Shown: piece by piece, positions 33,366-43,139 of the stretch | Numbering within the stretch: the stretch's first letter is position 1 | Layout of the letters: each line of letters starts with the position of its first letter | Source: an uncultured Collinsella sp. | GTDB lineage: Bacteria > Actinomycetota > Coriobacteriia > Coriobacteriales > Coriobacteriaceae | Direction: 5' to 3' | Length of the DNA stretch: 64,000 bases | Assembly: GCA_900540855.1 (NCBI GenBank) | Contig: UQHK01000009.1 | Location: 1-64,000, forward strand | Position numbers and translations under genes: made by a program | Notes under the pieces: model-generated | Databases searched by the model: none | Told to the model about the DNA's origin: nothing | What the model saw: only the letters and a program-made list of their open reading frames with translations

Positions 33366-33983
33366 ATGAACCGCTTCATCGACATCAACCCGGAGAGGTG
33401 CATCGGTTGCGGAACATGCCAGTCCGCCTGTGCCGACGCCCACCGGATGCAGGGTCTTCAGGATACGCCGCGCCTGGCGCTCGTGAAGACCGGCGGTATT
33501 TCGGCCGCCCTTGCCTGCCACCATTGCGAGGGTGCCCCCTGCGCCGAGGTCTGCCCGGTGAATGCCATCGAGCACGATGGCGATCGCATCCACGTCAAGG
33601 AGCAGGAGTGCATCGGGTGCAGGCTGTGCGCCATCGCGTGCCCCTTCGGAGCCATCCATCCCGATGGCACGTCTATCGCCGGTGTCGCAGGCATGTGCGA
33701 CCCGACGCCTTCGTATCCTAAGTCCCTGAGCAGCCTGCTTACGTGGGCTCCCGGCCAGTACACCTGCGCTGTTAAGTGCGACCTGTGCGCCTTCGATCCG
33801 GACGGTCCGCATTGTGTGGCGGCGTGCCCCACCAAGGCGCTGACCGTCATGGGCGGCGCGGCCGATCGCGAGCTCGACGAGGCCAAGCGCCTGCGCTCGA
33901 TCGAAAACGGTCCGGTCGTCGACGTTACCGCTGTGGCCCAGGGTCTGTCCGAGAAAGCAGAAGGGAGCGTAAACAATGGATAG
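33366..33983 (+). CDS. hyfA: Hydrogenase-4-type ferredoxin subunit HyfA
   Basis: A 205-residue polyferredoxin, the same length as E. coli HyfA. Clusters are 'CIGCGTCQSACADAH', 'CHHCEGAPCAEVCP', 'CIGCRLCAIACPFGA' and 'CDLCAFDPDGPHCVAACP'. It should pass electrons from FdhF towards the hydrogenase arm. AAGGAAG precedes ATG 33366. Its 3' end overlaps hyfB by 8 bases. Confidence 0.9.
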   Translation: MNRFIDINPERCIGCGTCQSACADAHRMQGLQDTPRLALVKTGGISAALACHHCEGAPCAEVCPVNAIEHDGDRIHVKEQECIGCRLCAIACPFGAIHPDGTSIAGVAGMCDPTPSYPKSLSSLLTWAPGQYTCAVKCDLCAFDPDGPHCVAACPTKALTVMGGAADRELDEAKRLRSIENGPVVDVTAVAQGLSEKAEGSVNNG

Positions 33984-35994
33984 CATGACGCTGTTTATCG
34001 CATCGCTTGCCGTCTCGTGCATCGGTGCGCTCGCCTCGGTTCTGCTGATTAAGGCCGACAACGCCGCCAAGACCGCCGGCTGCCTGATCGGCGCCGTCGC
34101 GGCCGTGCTGTCGTTCATCGCGGGCCTCGAGGCCGTGCTTGGCGACGTTTCGTCCCTCAACACGGTCTTCTTCTTCCCGTTCGCCCGTCTCGAGCTCTTG
34201 CTCAACGGCCTTGCGGGCCTGATCGTGGTCCTCATCTCGATTCTCGCCTTTGCGGGCTTCATCTACGGTCTGTCCTACTTCGACGAGTACCCGGGCAAGG
34301 TCGGGCGCGCCGGCTTCTTTATGAACACCTTCGTCGCCTCGATGATGCTCGTCATCACCGCCGACAACGTGTTCTGGTTCCTGGTCGCCTTTGAGCTCAT
34401 GTCCCTTACGAGCTACTTCCTTGTCGTTATCGAGGAGAACAAGAACTCCATTAGGGGCGGTTGGCTCTACTTCGTCATCGCGCACGTCGGCTTCGTTCTC
34501 ATCATGGCGAGCTTCCTGCTCATGACCAACGGCGTGGGCGGTTCCTTCAGCTTCAGTGATTTCCGTACGCATGACTTTGGACCCGCCGTCTCCTCCGCGT
34601 GCTTCGTCCTCGCGTTCTTCGGATTTGGCGCGAAGGCCGGTATCATTCCGCTGCACTCCTGGCTGCCCCAGGCGCACCCCGAGGCGCCGTCCAACGTGTC
34701 CGCCCTCATGTCCGGCGGCATGATCAAGATCGGCATCCTGGGAATCCTCAAGGTCGGTCTCGACCTGCTCGCGGGTTCGGGCGTCCAGCTCTGGTGGGGC
34801 CTCATGGTCCTGGTCTTCGGATCCATCTCGTCGGTCCTGGGTGTCGTCTACGCCCTCCACGAGCACGACATCAAGCGCCTGCTTGCCTATCACTCCGTCG
34901 AGAACATCGGCATCATCTTGCTCGGTGTCGGCGCGTCCATGACGGCGCACGCCCTGGGCAACGACGTCATCGCGACGATCGCGCTCATGGCCGCCCTCTA
35001 CCACACGCTCAACCACGCCATGTTCAAGGGCGAGCTGTTCCTCGGCGCGGGCTCCCTGCTCTATGCCACGGGTACGCGCAACATGGAGAAGATGGGCGGT
35101 CTGTTCCGCCGCATGCCGGTCACGGCCGTCTGCTTCCTCATCGGTGCCCTTGCCATCTCGGCCATCCCGCCGCTCAACGGCTTCGTTTCCGAGTGGTTCA
35201 CCTACCAGTCCCTGTTCAACATCTCGACGCTCTCCGACCCGGTCGTCATGGTGTTCGCCGTCGCCTCCGCGGCCGCCCTCGCCATCACCGGTGCCCTGGC
35301 CGTCACGTGCTTCGTGAAGGCCTACGGCGTCTCGTTCGCGAGCAGCCCTCGTTCCCAGGAGGCCGCGAACGCCAAGGAGTCCCCGGCTCCGATGTTGTTC
35401 TCGCAGATGCTCCTCGCGGCCATCTGCGTGGTACTGGGAATCGGCTCCCCGGTCATCGCCCCGGTTCTGGGCGACGTCGCCCAGAGCGTGCTTGCCGGCT
35501 CCGCCGTCACAGCCACCTCGGGCGTGTCTCTCGTGAACGAGATTTCCGGTGCCGCCACCTCCACCCCCGCGATCGCCATCGCGCTCGTGGTCCTCACCGG
35601 CCTCGCGTTCGCGTTGAGGTCCTGCCTCGGCGCCAAGGCCCCCGCTAAGAAGACCGACCCTTGGGCGTGCGGCTACGAGCCCAACGAGCACATGCCCGTC
35701 GTCGCCACGAGCTTCGCGTCCGACGTCGAACTCTTCATGGGCCCGCTCTACACCCTGCGCGAGGTATGCACCAAGATCTGCTGGTCCATCGCGCACGTGT
35801 TCCAGAAGCTCACCGGTGTCGCCCAGGGCGTCGAGCCCCTGCCCGACCGTTTTCTGGTCGATGCACCGAGCGAGGGTGCCGACAAGCTGGCCGGCCTCGC
35901 CTCCAAGATCGAGGGCGGCAACTACTCCGTATACATCTGCTACATCGTCGCGGCGCTCGTGGTCTTCCTCGTGCTCGCCGTGGTCATGGTCTAG
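33976..35994 (+). CDS. hyfB: Hydrogenase-4 membrane subunit HyfB (antiporter-like)
   Basis: A 672-residue polytopic membrane protein, equal in length to E. coli HyfB. It belongs to the NuoL/M/N and Mrp antiporter family: 'FNLVAFELMSLTSYFLV'-like segment at 34370-34430, 'SWLPQAHPEAPSNVSALMSGGMIKIG' (proton channel helix with conserved Lys and His) and 'HDIKRLLAYHSVENIGIILLG'. It likely contributes to proton pumping during H2 evolution. AAGGGAG precedes ATG 33976, within hyfA. Confidence 0.93.
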   Translation: MDSMTLFIASLAVSCIGALASVLLIKADNAAKTAGCLIGAVAAVLSFIAGLEAVLGDVSSLNTVFFFPFARLELLLNGLAGLIVVLISILAFAGFIYGLSYFDEYPGKVGRAGFFMNTFVASMMLVITADNVFWFLVAFELMSLTSYFLVVIEENKNSIRGGWLYFVIAHVGFVLIMASFLLMTNGVGGSFSFSDFRTHDFGPAVSSACFVLAFFGFGAKAGIIPLHSWLPQAHPEAPSNVSALMSGGMIKIGILGILKVGLDLLAGSGVQLWWGLMVLVFGSISSVLGVVYALHEHDIKRLLAYHSVENIGIILLGVGASMTAHALGNDVIATIALMAALYHTLNHAMFKGELFLGAGSLLYATGTRNMEKMGGLFRRMPVTAVCFLIGALAISAIPPLNGFVSEWFTYQSLFNISTLSDPVVMVFAVASAAALAITGALAVTCFVKAYGVSFASSPRSQEAANAKESPAPMLFSQMLLAAICVVLGIGSPVIAPVLGDVAQSVLAGSAVTATSGVSLVNEISGAATSTPAIAIALVVLTGLAFALRSCLGAKAPAKKTDPWACGYEPNEHMPVVATSFASDVELFMGPLYTLREVCTKICWSIAHVFQKLTGVAQGVEPLPDRFLVDAPSEGADKLAGLASKIEGGNYSVYICYIVAALVVFLVLAVVMV

Positions 35995-36011
35995 AGAGGG
36001 GAGAGGATATT

Positions 36012-36935
36012 ATGAACATCGTTCTTGCGATGGCGCAGGGCCTCGTGGTCATGCTGGTCGCGCCCTTCTTCTCCGGCCTCGCCCGTGTGATTCGCGCGAA
36101 GATGCACAATCGCCGCGGTCCGTCCATCCTTCAGGATTACCGGGACCTCGCGAAGCTCATGGCGCGTCCCGAGTCCGTGAGTTCCGACTCGAGCTTCGTG
36201 CTGCGCATCATGCCGCCGCTGTTCCTCGCGGTGTCGTTTATGCTCGCCATGGGCCTGCCCATGTTCACGCTCCAGAGCCCCATGCCCGTCTTTGGTGACG
36301 CCATCACCATCATGTACGCGCTCGCGCTGTCCCGCTTCTTCTTCGCGCTGTCCGGCGTGGATTCCTCCAACGCCTACGCGGGCTTCGGCGGTATCCGCGA
36401 GCTCCTCATGAGCGTGCTCATCGAGCCGTCCATGCTCATCGCGCTGTTCACCGTCGCCATCGTGTGCGGCTCCACGGACATTGCGACCATGGGTCAGCAC
36501 ATCGTTACGGGCAACGTCTCGAGCGTCGTCGCCGTTATCCTCGCCGGCGTCGCCTTCGCGGCCGCCTGTTACATGGAGCTCGGCAAGCTTCCGTTCGATC
36601 AGGCCGAAGCCGAGCAGGAGCTCCAGGAGGGCCCGCTCGCCGAGCTCTCCGGCCCGTCCCTGGCCATGATGAAGCTCGCCATGGGCATGAAGCAGGTCGT
36701 GGTCGTCGCTTGGTTCACCTCCATCTTCATCCCCTGGGGAGAGCCCGCGACCATCGGTGTCACCGCTCTCGTGGGCGCCGTCGTCTTCCTCGTCAAGTGC
36801 CTGGTCGATTTCGTCGTCTGCGGCGTGCTCGAGAACTCCGTTTCCCGTTCGCGCTTCAAGGTGCTCGGTAACCAGACCTGGGCCGTCGTCGGCATCGCGG
36901 TCCTCGCGTTCGTCTTCGTCGTCGTAGGCGTGTAG
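36012..36935 (+). CDS. hyfC: Hydrogenase-4 membrane subunit HyfC (NuoH-like)
   Basis: A 307-residue membrane protein of the NuoH/HycD/HyfC family, which anchors the peripheral hydrogenase arm. Diagnostic segments are 'RRGPSILQDYRDLAKLMARPESV' near residue 32 and 'MELGKLPFDQAEAEQELQEGPLAE', the conserved acidic loop at the membrane-peripheral interface. The ATG at 36012 follows GAGAGGA; the frame is open further upstream inside hyfB, but the family start fits here. Confidence 0.93.
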   Translation: MNIVLAMAQGLVVMLVAPFFSGLARVIRAKMHNRRGPSILQDYRDLAKLMARPESVSSDSSFVLRIMPPLFLAVSFMLAMGLPMFTLQSPMPVFGDAITIMYALALSRFFFALSGVDSSNAYAGFGGIRELLMSVLIEPSMLIALFTVAIVCGSTDIATMGQHIVTGNVSSVVAVILAGVAFAAACYMELGKLPFDQAEAEQELQEGPLAELSGPSLAMMKLAMGMKQVVVVAWFTSIFIPWGEPATIGVTALVGAVVFLVKCLVDFVVCGVLENSVSRSRFKVLGNQTWAVVGIAVLAFVFVVVGV

Positions 36936-36951
36936 GGAGAAGGGAGAAACT

Positions 36952-38409
36952 ATGTCAATCGAATCGAGCTTGTCCCTCTTTGCCATGGTGGCGATCGCCG
37001 TCCCCATGCTGGGCTCCCTGCTCATCGTCATGCTGCCGCGTCCCTACGCTAAATGGATCTGCGCCTTTGCCGGCGGCATCGCCACGGTCGCTTCCGTTGG
37101 CTTGGCCGCGACGTTTGCCGGAAACGGCATGAACGCGGTCGATGTAACCTGGGCGAGTATGGGCCAGACCTTGGTCATGGGCTTCATATTCGACCGGATG
37201 AGCACGCTGCTCGCACCCGCGTTCGTCGCTATCGGCCTGCTCGTCGTCATCTATTCGTTCCCGTACATGAGCGATAAGAATAAGGAGCATCCCGACGCGC
37301 CCCGTCGTCGCTTCTACGTGTACTTCTCCACGTTCATCGGCGCCATGGCCGGTCTCGCCTACAGCTCCACCATCGTCGGCCAGCTCGTTTTCTTCGAGAT
37401 CACCGGTGTGTGCTCCTGGGGCCTCATCAGCTACTACATGACGCCCACGGCCAAGAAGGCCGGTATGAAGGCGCTCATCATCACCCATATCGGCGCTCTG
37501 GGACTCTACATCGGCGCGGCCTTCCTGTTCGCCGGAACCGGCACGTTCGCGCTGAGCGCGATCTCCCAGCTCGATTCCGGTATGAAGACCGTCGTGCTGC
37601 TGCTCATCCTGTTCGCTGCTTGGGCCAAGTCCGCCCAGTTCCCGCTCTACATGTGGCTGCCCTCCGCAATGGAGGCCCCCACGCCCGTTTCCGCCTACCT
37701 TCATGGCGCGTCCATGGTTAAGGTCGGCGTGTGCGTGTTCGCCCGCGCTCTTGCGAGCGCCGGCGATATCCCCGAGATCGTCGGTTGGGTCGCCATCATC
37801 GACGCCGTCGTGACCATGCTCTTCGGCTTCCTCATGTACCTGCCCCAGAAGGATATGAAGCGCCTGCTCGCCTTCTCGACGATCGCGCAGCTCGCCTACG
37901 TGTTCTTTGGCCTGGGCCTCTCCGTGTTCGGAAGCCAGATGGCGTTTAACGGCGCCGTCGAGCACATCTTCAACCACGCGTTCACCAAGACCCTGTTCTT
38001 CCTCATCGCTGGCTCTCTCAGCTTCACGCTGGGAACCCGTATGCTGCCCAAGATTCAGGGCCTCATGAAGAAGTACCCGGTCACGGGCGTGGGCTTTGCG
38101 GTCGCCGCGACCGCTATCGCCGGCGTGCCCCCCATGAGCACGTTCTTTTCCAAGTTCCAGATCATTTCCGGTGGCTTCGCGGTTGGTGCTACCAACACGG
38201 TCATCTTTGTCCTCGTGTGCGTCATGGTCGTCGAGACCGTCGCCACCTTCGCATGGTTCCTGCGTTGGATGGGTAAGGTCCTGCCCGGTGAGCCGAGCGA
38301 GACCGTGGCCGCCGGCCAGCCCCTTCCGCGCGCCATGGCGTTCGTGTTCGTCGTCCTCATGATCATGGTCGTCGTCGCCGGTCCTCTGTCCTCTAGTTGG
38401 ATGGGTTAG
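36952..38409 (+). CDS. hyfD: Hydrogenase-4 membrane subunit HyfD (antiporter-like)
   Basis: A 485-residue antiporter-like subunit (E. coli HyfD is 479). 'SAQFPLYMWLPSAMEAPTPVSAYLHGASMVKVGV' is the NuoL-type channel motif with conserved Lys and His, and 'KDMKRLLAFSTIAQLAYVFFG' follows. HyfD is absent from the simpler Hyc complex, so its presence marks this as the proton-pumping Hyf type. GGGAGAA precedes the ATG, 16 bases after hyfC. Confidence 0.93.
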   Translation: MSIESSLSLFAMVAIAVPMLGSLLIVMLPRPYAKWICAFAGGIATVASVGLAATFAGNGMNAVDVTWASMGQTLVMGFIFDRMSTLLAPAFVAIGLLVVIYSFPYMSDKNKEHPDAPRRRFYVYFSTFIGAMAGLAYSSTIVGQLVFFEITGVCSWGLISYYMTPTAKKAGMKALIITHIGALGLYIGAAFLFAGTGTFALSAISQLDSGMKTVVLLLILFAAWAKSAQFPLYMWLPSAMEAPTPVSAYLHGASMVKVGVCVFARALASAGDIPEIVGWVAIIDAVVTMLFGFLMYLPQKDMKRLLAFSTIAQLAYVFFGLGLSVFGSQMAFNGAVEHIFNHAFTKTLFFLIAGSLSFTLGTRMLPKIQGLMKKYPVTGVGFAVAATAIAGVPPMSTFFSKFQIISGGFAVGATNTVIFVLVCVMVVETVATFAWFLRWMGKVLPGEPSETVAAGQPLPRAMAFVFVVLMIMVVVAGPLSSSWMG

Positions 38410-38419
38410 GAGGTAGGAC

Positions 38420-39073
38420 ATGGGTTATTCGTTAGTCAATATCCTGGGCGGTCTTCTGATCGTGACCTCCACCATGGTGGTCGTCTCGAAGACCATCCCG
38501 TCCGCCATCAAGTGGTACGCGATCCAGTCGGTTGTCCTGGTGGGCGTGCTGCTCACCCTGGGCCTCACCACCGGTGCCACCGAGCTTCTCATGTGGGCCG
38601 CGTCGGCCTTCGTCACCAAGGTGATCCTCGTTCCGTTCATTCTCAACCGTGCCTACAAGAAGATGGGTTCGCCTGCCGATAGCACGCTGACCTCCTCCAT
38701 CAAGCCGGCCTGGACCATCATCCTCACCGGTCTGGAGGTGGCCGTCTGCTTCGCGGTGGTCACGCGCCTGAGCCTGCCCACCGCCGAGGTGGCCACTCCG
38801 GCCCTCGCCATCAGCTTCGCGCACTTCTTCGTCGGCCTCACGTGCATCATCTCCCAGCGCAACATCCTCAAGCAGATCTTCGGGTACTGCCTTATGGAGA
38901 ACGGTAGCCACGTGACGCTCGCTCTGCTCGCGCCCACGGCCCCCGAGATCATCGAGATCGGCATCGCCACCGACGCCATCTTCGCCGTCATCATCATGTC
39001 CGCCGTCGTCGTGAGGATTTGGAACGACACCAAGTCGCTCGACTCCCACGACCTGACCGAATTGAAGGGGTAG
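38420..39073 (+). CDS. hyfE: Hydrogenase-4 membrane subunit HyfE
   Basis: A 217-residue membrane protein (E. coli HyfE is 216), related to NuoK/MrpC. Several hydrophobic helices are visible, and 'IISQRNILKQIFGYCLMENGSHVTLALL' contains the NuoK-type conserved Glu. AGGAGGT precedes ATG 38420. It is 10 bases after hyfD and 3 bases before hyfF. Confidence 0.92.
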   Translation: MGYSLVNILGGLLIVTSTMVVVSKTIPSAIKWYAIQSVVLVGVLLTLGLTTGATELLMWAASAFVTKVILVPFILNRAYKKMGSPADSTLTSSIKPAWTIILTGLEVAVCFAVVTRLSLPTAEVATPALAISFAHFFVGLTCIISQRNILKQIFGYCLMENGSHVTLALLAPTAPEIIEIGIATDAIFAVIIMSAVVVRIWNDTKSLDSHDLTELKG

Positions 39074-39076
39074 GCC

Positions 39077-40642
39077 ATGGATGTTTCAATGCTGACGGTC
39101 GCCCTGCTCGCTTGTCCTCTCGTGTTCTCCCTGATTATGGCTGCGCTCCCCAAGACGACGTCCTACAACGTCTTCGCGGGGCTCAACACCATCTCCGTCG
39201 CGGCGACCCTTGTCCTTTCGGTCGTCACCGCGGGAACCATGCTCTCGAGCGGGCAGAATATCGACGCTTTGGGCCTGTGGCTTCATCTCGATTCGCTCTC
39301 GTCGATCTTCGTCCTTCTGGTAGGCATCATCGGGTTCATCACCGGCGTGTACTCCATCTCCTATATCAAGATCGATATCGAGGAGAAGACCATGCCGGCC
39401 GAGCGCACCAAGCAGTACTACGCGCTGTTCAGCCTGTTCGTCTTCACGATGCTGCTCGCCTGCCTGTCCAACAACATCATCCTCACCTGGGCGGCGGTCG
39501 AGGCCACTACGCTGTCGACCGTGTTCCTCGTGGGCATCTACAAGAACAAGCAGGCGCTCGAGGCGTCTTGGAAGTACGCGATGGTCTGCACCGCCGGTGT
39601 GGCCTTCGGCCTGTTCGGCACGCTGCTCATCTACGCGAACGCCGCCGATATCATGCCCAACGCGCATGAGGCCGCCTTCCTCACCTCCATCATGCCCTAC
39701 GCCGACCAGTTCGACCCGATGCTCGTGCGCCTCGCGTTCGCGTTCATCGTCATCGGCTTCGGCACCAAGGCGGGCCTGTTCCCCATGCACACCTGGCTGC
39801 CCGACGCGCACTCCCAGGCTCCGAGCCCGGTCTCCGCGCTGCTCTCGGGCGTGCTGCTCAAGTGCGCCATGCTGGTGATCATCCGCTTCTACTCCCTGTC
39901 CATCATCACGGTGGGCGACACCTATCCGCGAACGCTCCTGCTCATCCTGGGCACGCTGTCCATCCTGGTGGCTGCCCTGTGCATCTTCAAGCAGGACGAT
40001 ATCAAGCGCCGCTTCGCGTACTCCTCCGTCGACAACGTCGGCGTGGTCGCGCTGTGCCTGGGTATCGGTGGCCCGCTCGGTATCGCCGCCTGCCTGCTGC
40101 ACTGCATCTTCCACGGCTTCACGAAGGCGCTCGCCTTCTGCATGGCCGGTAACATCCAGCACATCTACCACACCCGCGACCTGAACAAGATCAAGGGCGT
40201 CGTCGAGATCGCTCCCGTCACGGCAGCGCTCACCATCATCGCCCTGCTCGCGCTCGCCGCCTTCCCGCCGTTCGCCCTGTTCATCTCCGAGTTCCTCACC
40301 TTCGTGGCCGGCGTTCAGTCCGGTCCCATCTGGGTGGTCGTGCTCGTGGCCATCGGCCTCACCGGCGTGTACTTCGCCCTTACCGGCATCGCGCTCAAGT
40401 CCATCTTCGGCAAGGCGCCCGAGGGCATGAAGCGCCACGAGGTGCCCGCCCTCATGATCATCCCCGAGATCGCCCTCGCGATCGTGGTCATGTGGTTCGG
40501 TATCGCCACCCCGGTCGCCATCACGAGCGGCGTCGAGGATGCAACGTCCGTCGTTTTGAACCAGAGCGTCGAAGAGCTCCACGAGGCCCCTCTCTACCGC
40601 ATGGTGTTCAGTTCCCAGACCAAGACAAGTGAGGTGAATTAG
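39077..40642 (+). CDS. hyfF: Hydrogenase-4 membrane subunit HyfF (antiporter-like)
   Basis: A 521-residue NuoN/M-like subunit (E. coli HyfF is 526). The channel motif is 'MHTWLPDAHSQAPSPVSALLSGVLLKCAML', followed by 'DDIKRRFAYSSVDNVGVVALCLG'. With HyfB and HyfD it makes three antiporter-like modules, allowing several protons per turnover by analogy with Complex I. The ATG at 39077 is preceded by AAGGGG. Confidence 0.93.
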   Translation: MDVSMLTVALLACPLVFSLIMAALPKTTSYNVFAGLNTISVAATLVLSVVTAGTMLSSGQNIDALGLWLHLDSLSSIFVLLVGIIGFITGVYSISYIKIDIEEKTMPAERTKQYYALFSLFVFTMLLACLSNNIILTWAAVEATTLSTVFLVGIYKNKQALEASWKYAMVCTAGVAFGLFGTLLIYANAADIMPNAHEAAFLTSIMPYADQFDPMLVRLAFAFIVIGFGTKAGLFPMHTWLPDAHSQAPSPVSALLSGVLLKCAMLVIIRFYSLSIITVGDTYPRTLLLILGTLSILVAALCIFKQDDIKRRFAYSSVDNVGVVALCLGIGGPLGIAACLLHCIFHGFTKALAFCMAGNIQHIYHTRDLNKIKGVVEIAPVTAALTIIALLALAAFPPFALFISEFLTFVAGVQSGPIWVVVLVAIGLTGVYFALTGIALKSIFGKAPEGMKRHEVPALMIIPEIALAIVVMWFGIATPVAITSGVEDATSVVLNQSVEELHEAPLYRMVFSSQTKTSEVN

Positions 40643-40646
40643 CACC

Positions 40647-42419
40647 ATGGCAGAACCTGAAAAGAAGGACTACGCTCGTCGCTGCGAAAGCCACGTCGAG
40701 GCCCTGCGTGCTGCAGTGCCGGGCGCTATCGAGAAGGTCGAATGGCAGTGCGAGGACCAGCTGACGATTACCGTCAAGCTGGACCGTCTGCCCGAGGCCG
40801 TCCACTACCTGTATTACGAGCGCTACGGTTGGATTCCTGTGATCATCGGCAACGATGAGCGCAGTCTGTGCGGCCGTTACGCCGTGTACTACGTCATCTC
40901 CATGGAGGGGGAGGACCCCGGCTGGGTGACCGTGCGCACCGAGGTCGATCCCGCCAAGATGACGTTCCCGTCCGTGACGCCGTTCGTCCCCGCCTGCGTG
41001 TGGGGCGAGCGCGAGCTTCGCGACATGTTCGGCCTGATTCCCGAGGGTCTGCCCGATCGTCGTCGCCTGGTGCTGCCCGACGATTGGCCCAGCGGCCTGT
41101 ACCCGCTGCGCAAGGACTCCATGGACTACCGCTTCCGTCCCGCTCCCGCGAGCGATATGGAAAACTACGAGTTCTTGGCCGATACCAAGGGCAAGGAGAC
41201 GACGCTCGTCCCCATGGGCCCGTTGCACATTACCTCCGACGAGCCCGGCCACTTCCGTCTGTTCGTTGAGGGCGAGACGATCGTCGACGCCGACTACCGT
41301 CTGTTCTACGTGCACCGCGGCATGGAGAAGGTTGCCGAGACGCGCCTGAACTATGATGCCGTGACGTTCCTCGCCGACCGTATCTGCGGCATCTGCGGCT
41401 GCGCCCACTCGGTGGCCTATGCCGAGGCCGTCGAGCGCGCCCAGGGCATTCATGTCCCGCCGCGCGCCCAGTACATCCGCGCTATCATGCTCGAGGTCGA
41501 GCGCCTGCACTCGCATCTGCTCAACATTGGCCTCGCATCGCACTACACGGGCTTCGACTCCGGCTTCCAGCAGTTCTTCCGCGTCCGCGAGAAGTCCATG
41601 GACCTGGCCGAGAAGCTCTCCGGTCACCGTAAGACCTACGGTCTCAACGTGATCGGCGGCGTGCGTCGAGACATTTTGGCCGAGCAGAAGCTTTCCACGC
41701 TTACGACCATCCACCAGCTGCGCTCCGAGGTTCAGGAGCTCGTCGACGTCTTGCTCTCCACGCCCAACTTTATTGAGCGTACGAGTGGCATCGGCATTCT
41801 GGACCGCAAGATCGCACGCGACTTCTCGCCGGTCGGCCCGCTCATGCGTGGCTCGGGCTATGCTCGCGACGTGCGCTTTGACCATCCCTTCGACGGCTAC
41901 GCCGATCCGGACGTCCAAAAGATGCACGCCGCCACGGCCGACACTTGCGATGCCTTCGGCCGTACCGCCGTTCGCATCCAGGAGGTCTACGATTCGATCG
42001 ACATGATCGAGACCATGCTCGAGAACTGCCCGTCGGGCCCCATCCTCACCACGGATTGGGAGTACACCCCGCACAAGTACGCCATCGGTGCCACCGAGGC
42101 ACCGCGCGGCGAGGACGTGCACTGGGCCATGCTCGGCAATAACCAGAAGTGCTACCGCTGGCGCGCCAAGGCCGCCACGTACAGCAACTGGCCGGTCCTG
42201 CGCTACATGTTCCGCGGCAACACCGTGGGCGATGCGGCGCTGATCGTCGGCTCGCTCGACCCGTGCTATTCCTGCACCGACCGCGTGACGGTGACCGATG
42301 TCGCCGCCAAGCGCGACCACGTGCTCGACAAGGAGCAGTTCGAGAACGTCTGGCGCGACAAGTCGCCGCTTGCGGGCGAGGGCACCATGGCCGCTCCGCT
42401 CGATGAGGAGGCGCTCTAA
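40647..42419 (+). CDS. hyfG: [NiFe]-hydrogenase large subunit HyfG (fused NuoC/NuoD-like)
   Basis: A 590-residue large subunit. Residues about 1-160 are a NuoC-like domain ('GERELRDMFGLIPEGLPDRRRLVLPDDWP'). The remainder is the catalytic domain with Ni-Fe ligands R-I-C247-x2-C250 in 'RICGICGCAHS' and C540/C543 in 'DPCYSCTDR' (538-546). After R546 a 44-residue tail should be cut off by HycI on nickel insertion, as in E. coli HycE. GAGGTG lies upstream of the ATG. No hyp genes are in the window, so nickel insertion must be encoded elsewhere. Confidence 0.96.
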   Translation: MAEPEKKDYARRCESHVEALRAAVPGAIEKVEWQCEDQLTITVKLDRLPEAVHYLYYERYGWIPVIIGNDERSLCGRYAVYYVISMEGEDPGWVTVRTEVDPAKMTFPSVTPFVPACVWGERELRDMFGLIPEGLPDRRRLVLPDDWPSGLYPLRKDSMDYRFRPAPASDMENYEFLADTKGKETTLVPMGPLHITSDEPGHFRLFVEGETIVDADYRLFYVHRGMEKVAETRLNYDAVTFLADRICGICGCAHSVAYAEAVERAQGIHVPPRAQYIRAIMLEVERLHSHLLNIGLASHYTGFDSGFQQFFRVREKSMDLAEKLSGHRKTYGLNVIGGVRRDILAEQKLSTLTTIHQLRSEVQELVDVLLSTPNFIERTSGIGILDRKIARDFSPVGPLMRGSGYARDVRFDHPFDGYADPDVQKMHAATADTCDAFGRTAVRIQEVYDSIDMIETMLENCPSGPILTTDWEYTPHKYAIGATEAPRGEDVHWAMLGNNQKCYRWRAKAATYSNWPVLRYMFRGNTVGDAALIVGSLDPCYSCTDRVTVTDVAAKRDHVLDKEQFENVWRDKSPLAGEGTMAAPLDEEAL

Positions 42420-42420
42420 T

Positions 42421-43137
42421 ATGCTGAAGCTTTGGAAGGTTAACGCCAAGGCCGGCGACGCGACGGTCAAGTACCCGTTTGCGCCGTTTCCCACCAACAA
42501 GGACATGCGCGGCAAGCCCGAGCACAACGCCGAGCTCTGCATCGCCTGCGGTGCCTGCGGCGTGGCGTGCCCGGCCGATGCCATTCGCATGGACACCGAC
42601 CTTGCGGCCGATACCATCACCTGGTCGATCGACTACGGTCGCTGCATCTTCTGCGGTCGTTGCGAGGAAGCCTGCCCCATGGAGGCCATCAAGCTCACCG
42701 AGGAGTTTGAGCTGGCCGTCATGAGCAAGGACGACCTCACCAGCAAGAGCGTCTACACGCTCGAGCACTGCTCGCGTTGCGGCAAGCCGTTTGCCCCGCA
42801 CAAGGAGATCGACTACGCTAAGCGCCTGCTGCAAAAGGCCGGCGGCATGGAGGCCGAGCAGGCCGCCCGTACCGTCGGTATGTGCCAGGAGTGCAAGCGC
42901 GAGCTCGACGCCCTGCGCGCCGCCTCGGCCGTAAAGACCGGCAACGCGCGCGGCATGGCTGCCAACGAGACGCTTGCGTCCGGTGAGCCCCAGGGCCCCG
43001 GCATGGAGTATCTGGGCGGCCACGGCGTGAACCCGGAGTATGTCGACCGCGAGCTCAACCCCGATGCGCCCGAGATCCCCGCTGGACCTGCACCGGTCGA
43101 GGGCATCATCATGGATTTTGATACGAAGGAGGAGTAA
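42421..43137 (+). CDS. hyfH: Hydrogenase-4 ferredoxin subunit HyfH (NuoI-like)
   Basis: A 238-residue protein with two [4Fe-4S] motifs, 'CIACGACGVACPADA' and 'CIFCGRCEEACPMEA', as in HycF/HyfH/NuoI. A further 'HCSRCGKPF' and 'CQECKRE' lie after residue 120. It is longer than E. coli HyfH (about 181) by a C-terminal extension of roughly 50 residues rich in Pro and acidic residues. ATG 42421 is one base after the hyfG stop, with a ribosome site (GAGGAGG) inside hyfG. Confidence 0.9.
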   Translation: MLKLWKVNAKAGDATVKYPFAPFPTNKDMRGKPEHNAELCIACGACGVACPADAIRMDTDLAADTITWSIDYGRCIFCGRCEEACPMEAIKLTEEFELAVMSKDDLTSKSVYTLEHCSRCGKPFAPHKEIDYAKRLLQKAGGMEAEQAARTVGMCQECKRELDALRAASAVKTGNARGMAANETLASGEPQGPGMEYLGGHGVNPEYVDRELNPDAPEIPAGPAPVEGIIMDFDTKEE

Positions 43138-43139
43138 CC

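Noticed and set aside
33925..35796. Long open frame on the minus strand inside hyfB
   Set aside because: Composition is extreme in Gly, Asp, Glu, Arg and His with no domain; it is the shadow of a biased high-GC gene. The same applies to other minus-strand frames under hyfD, hyfF, hyfG and fdhF.
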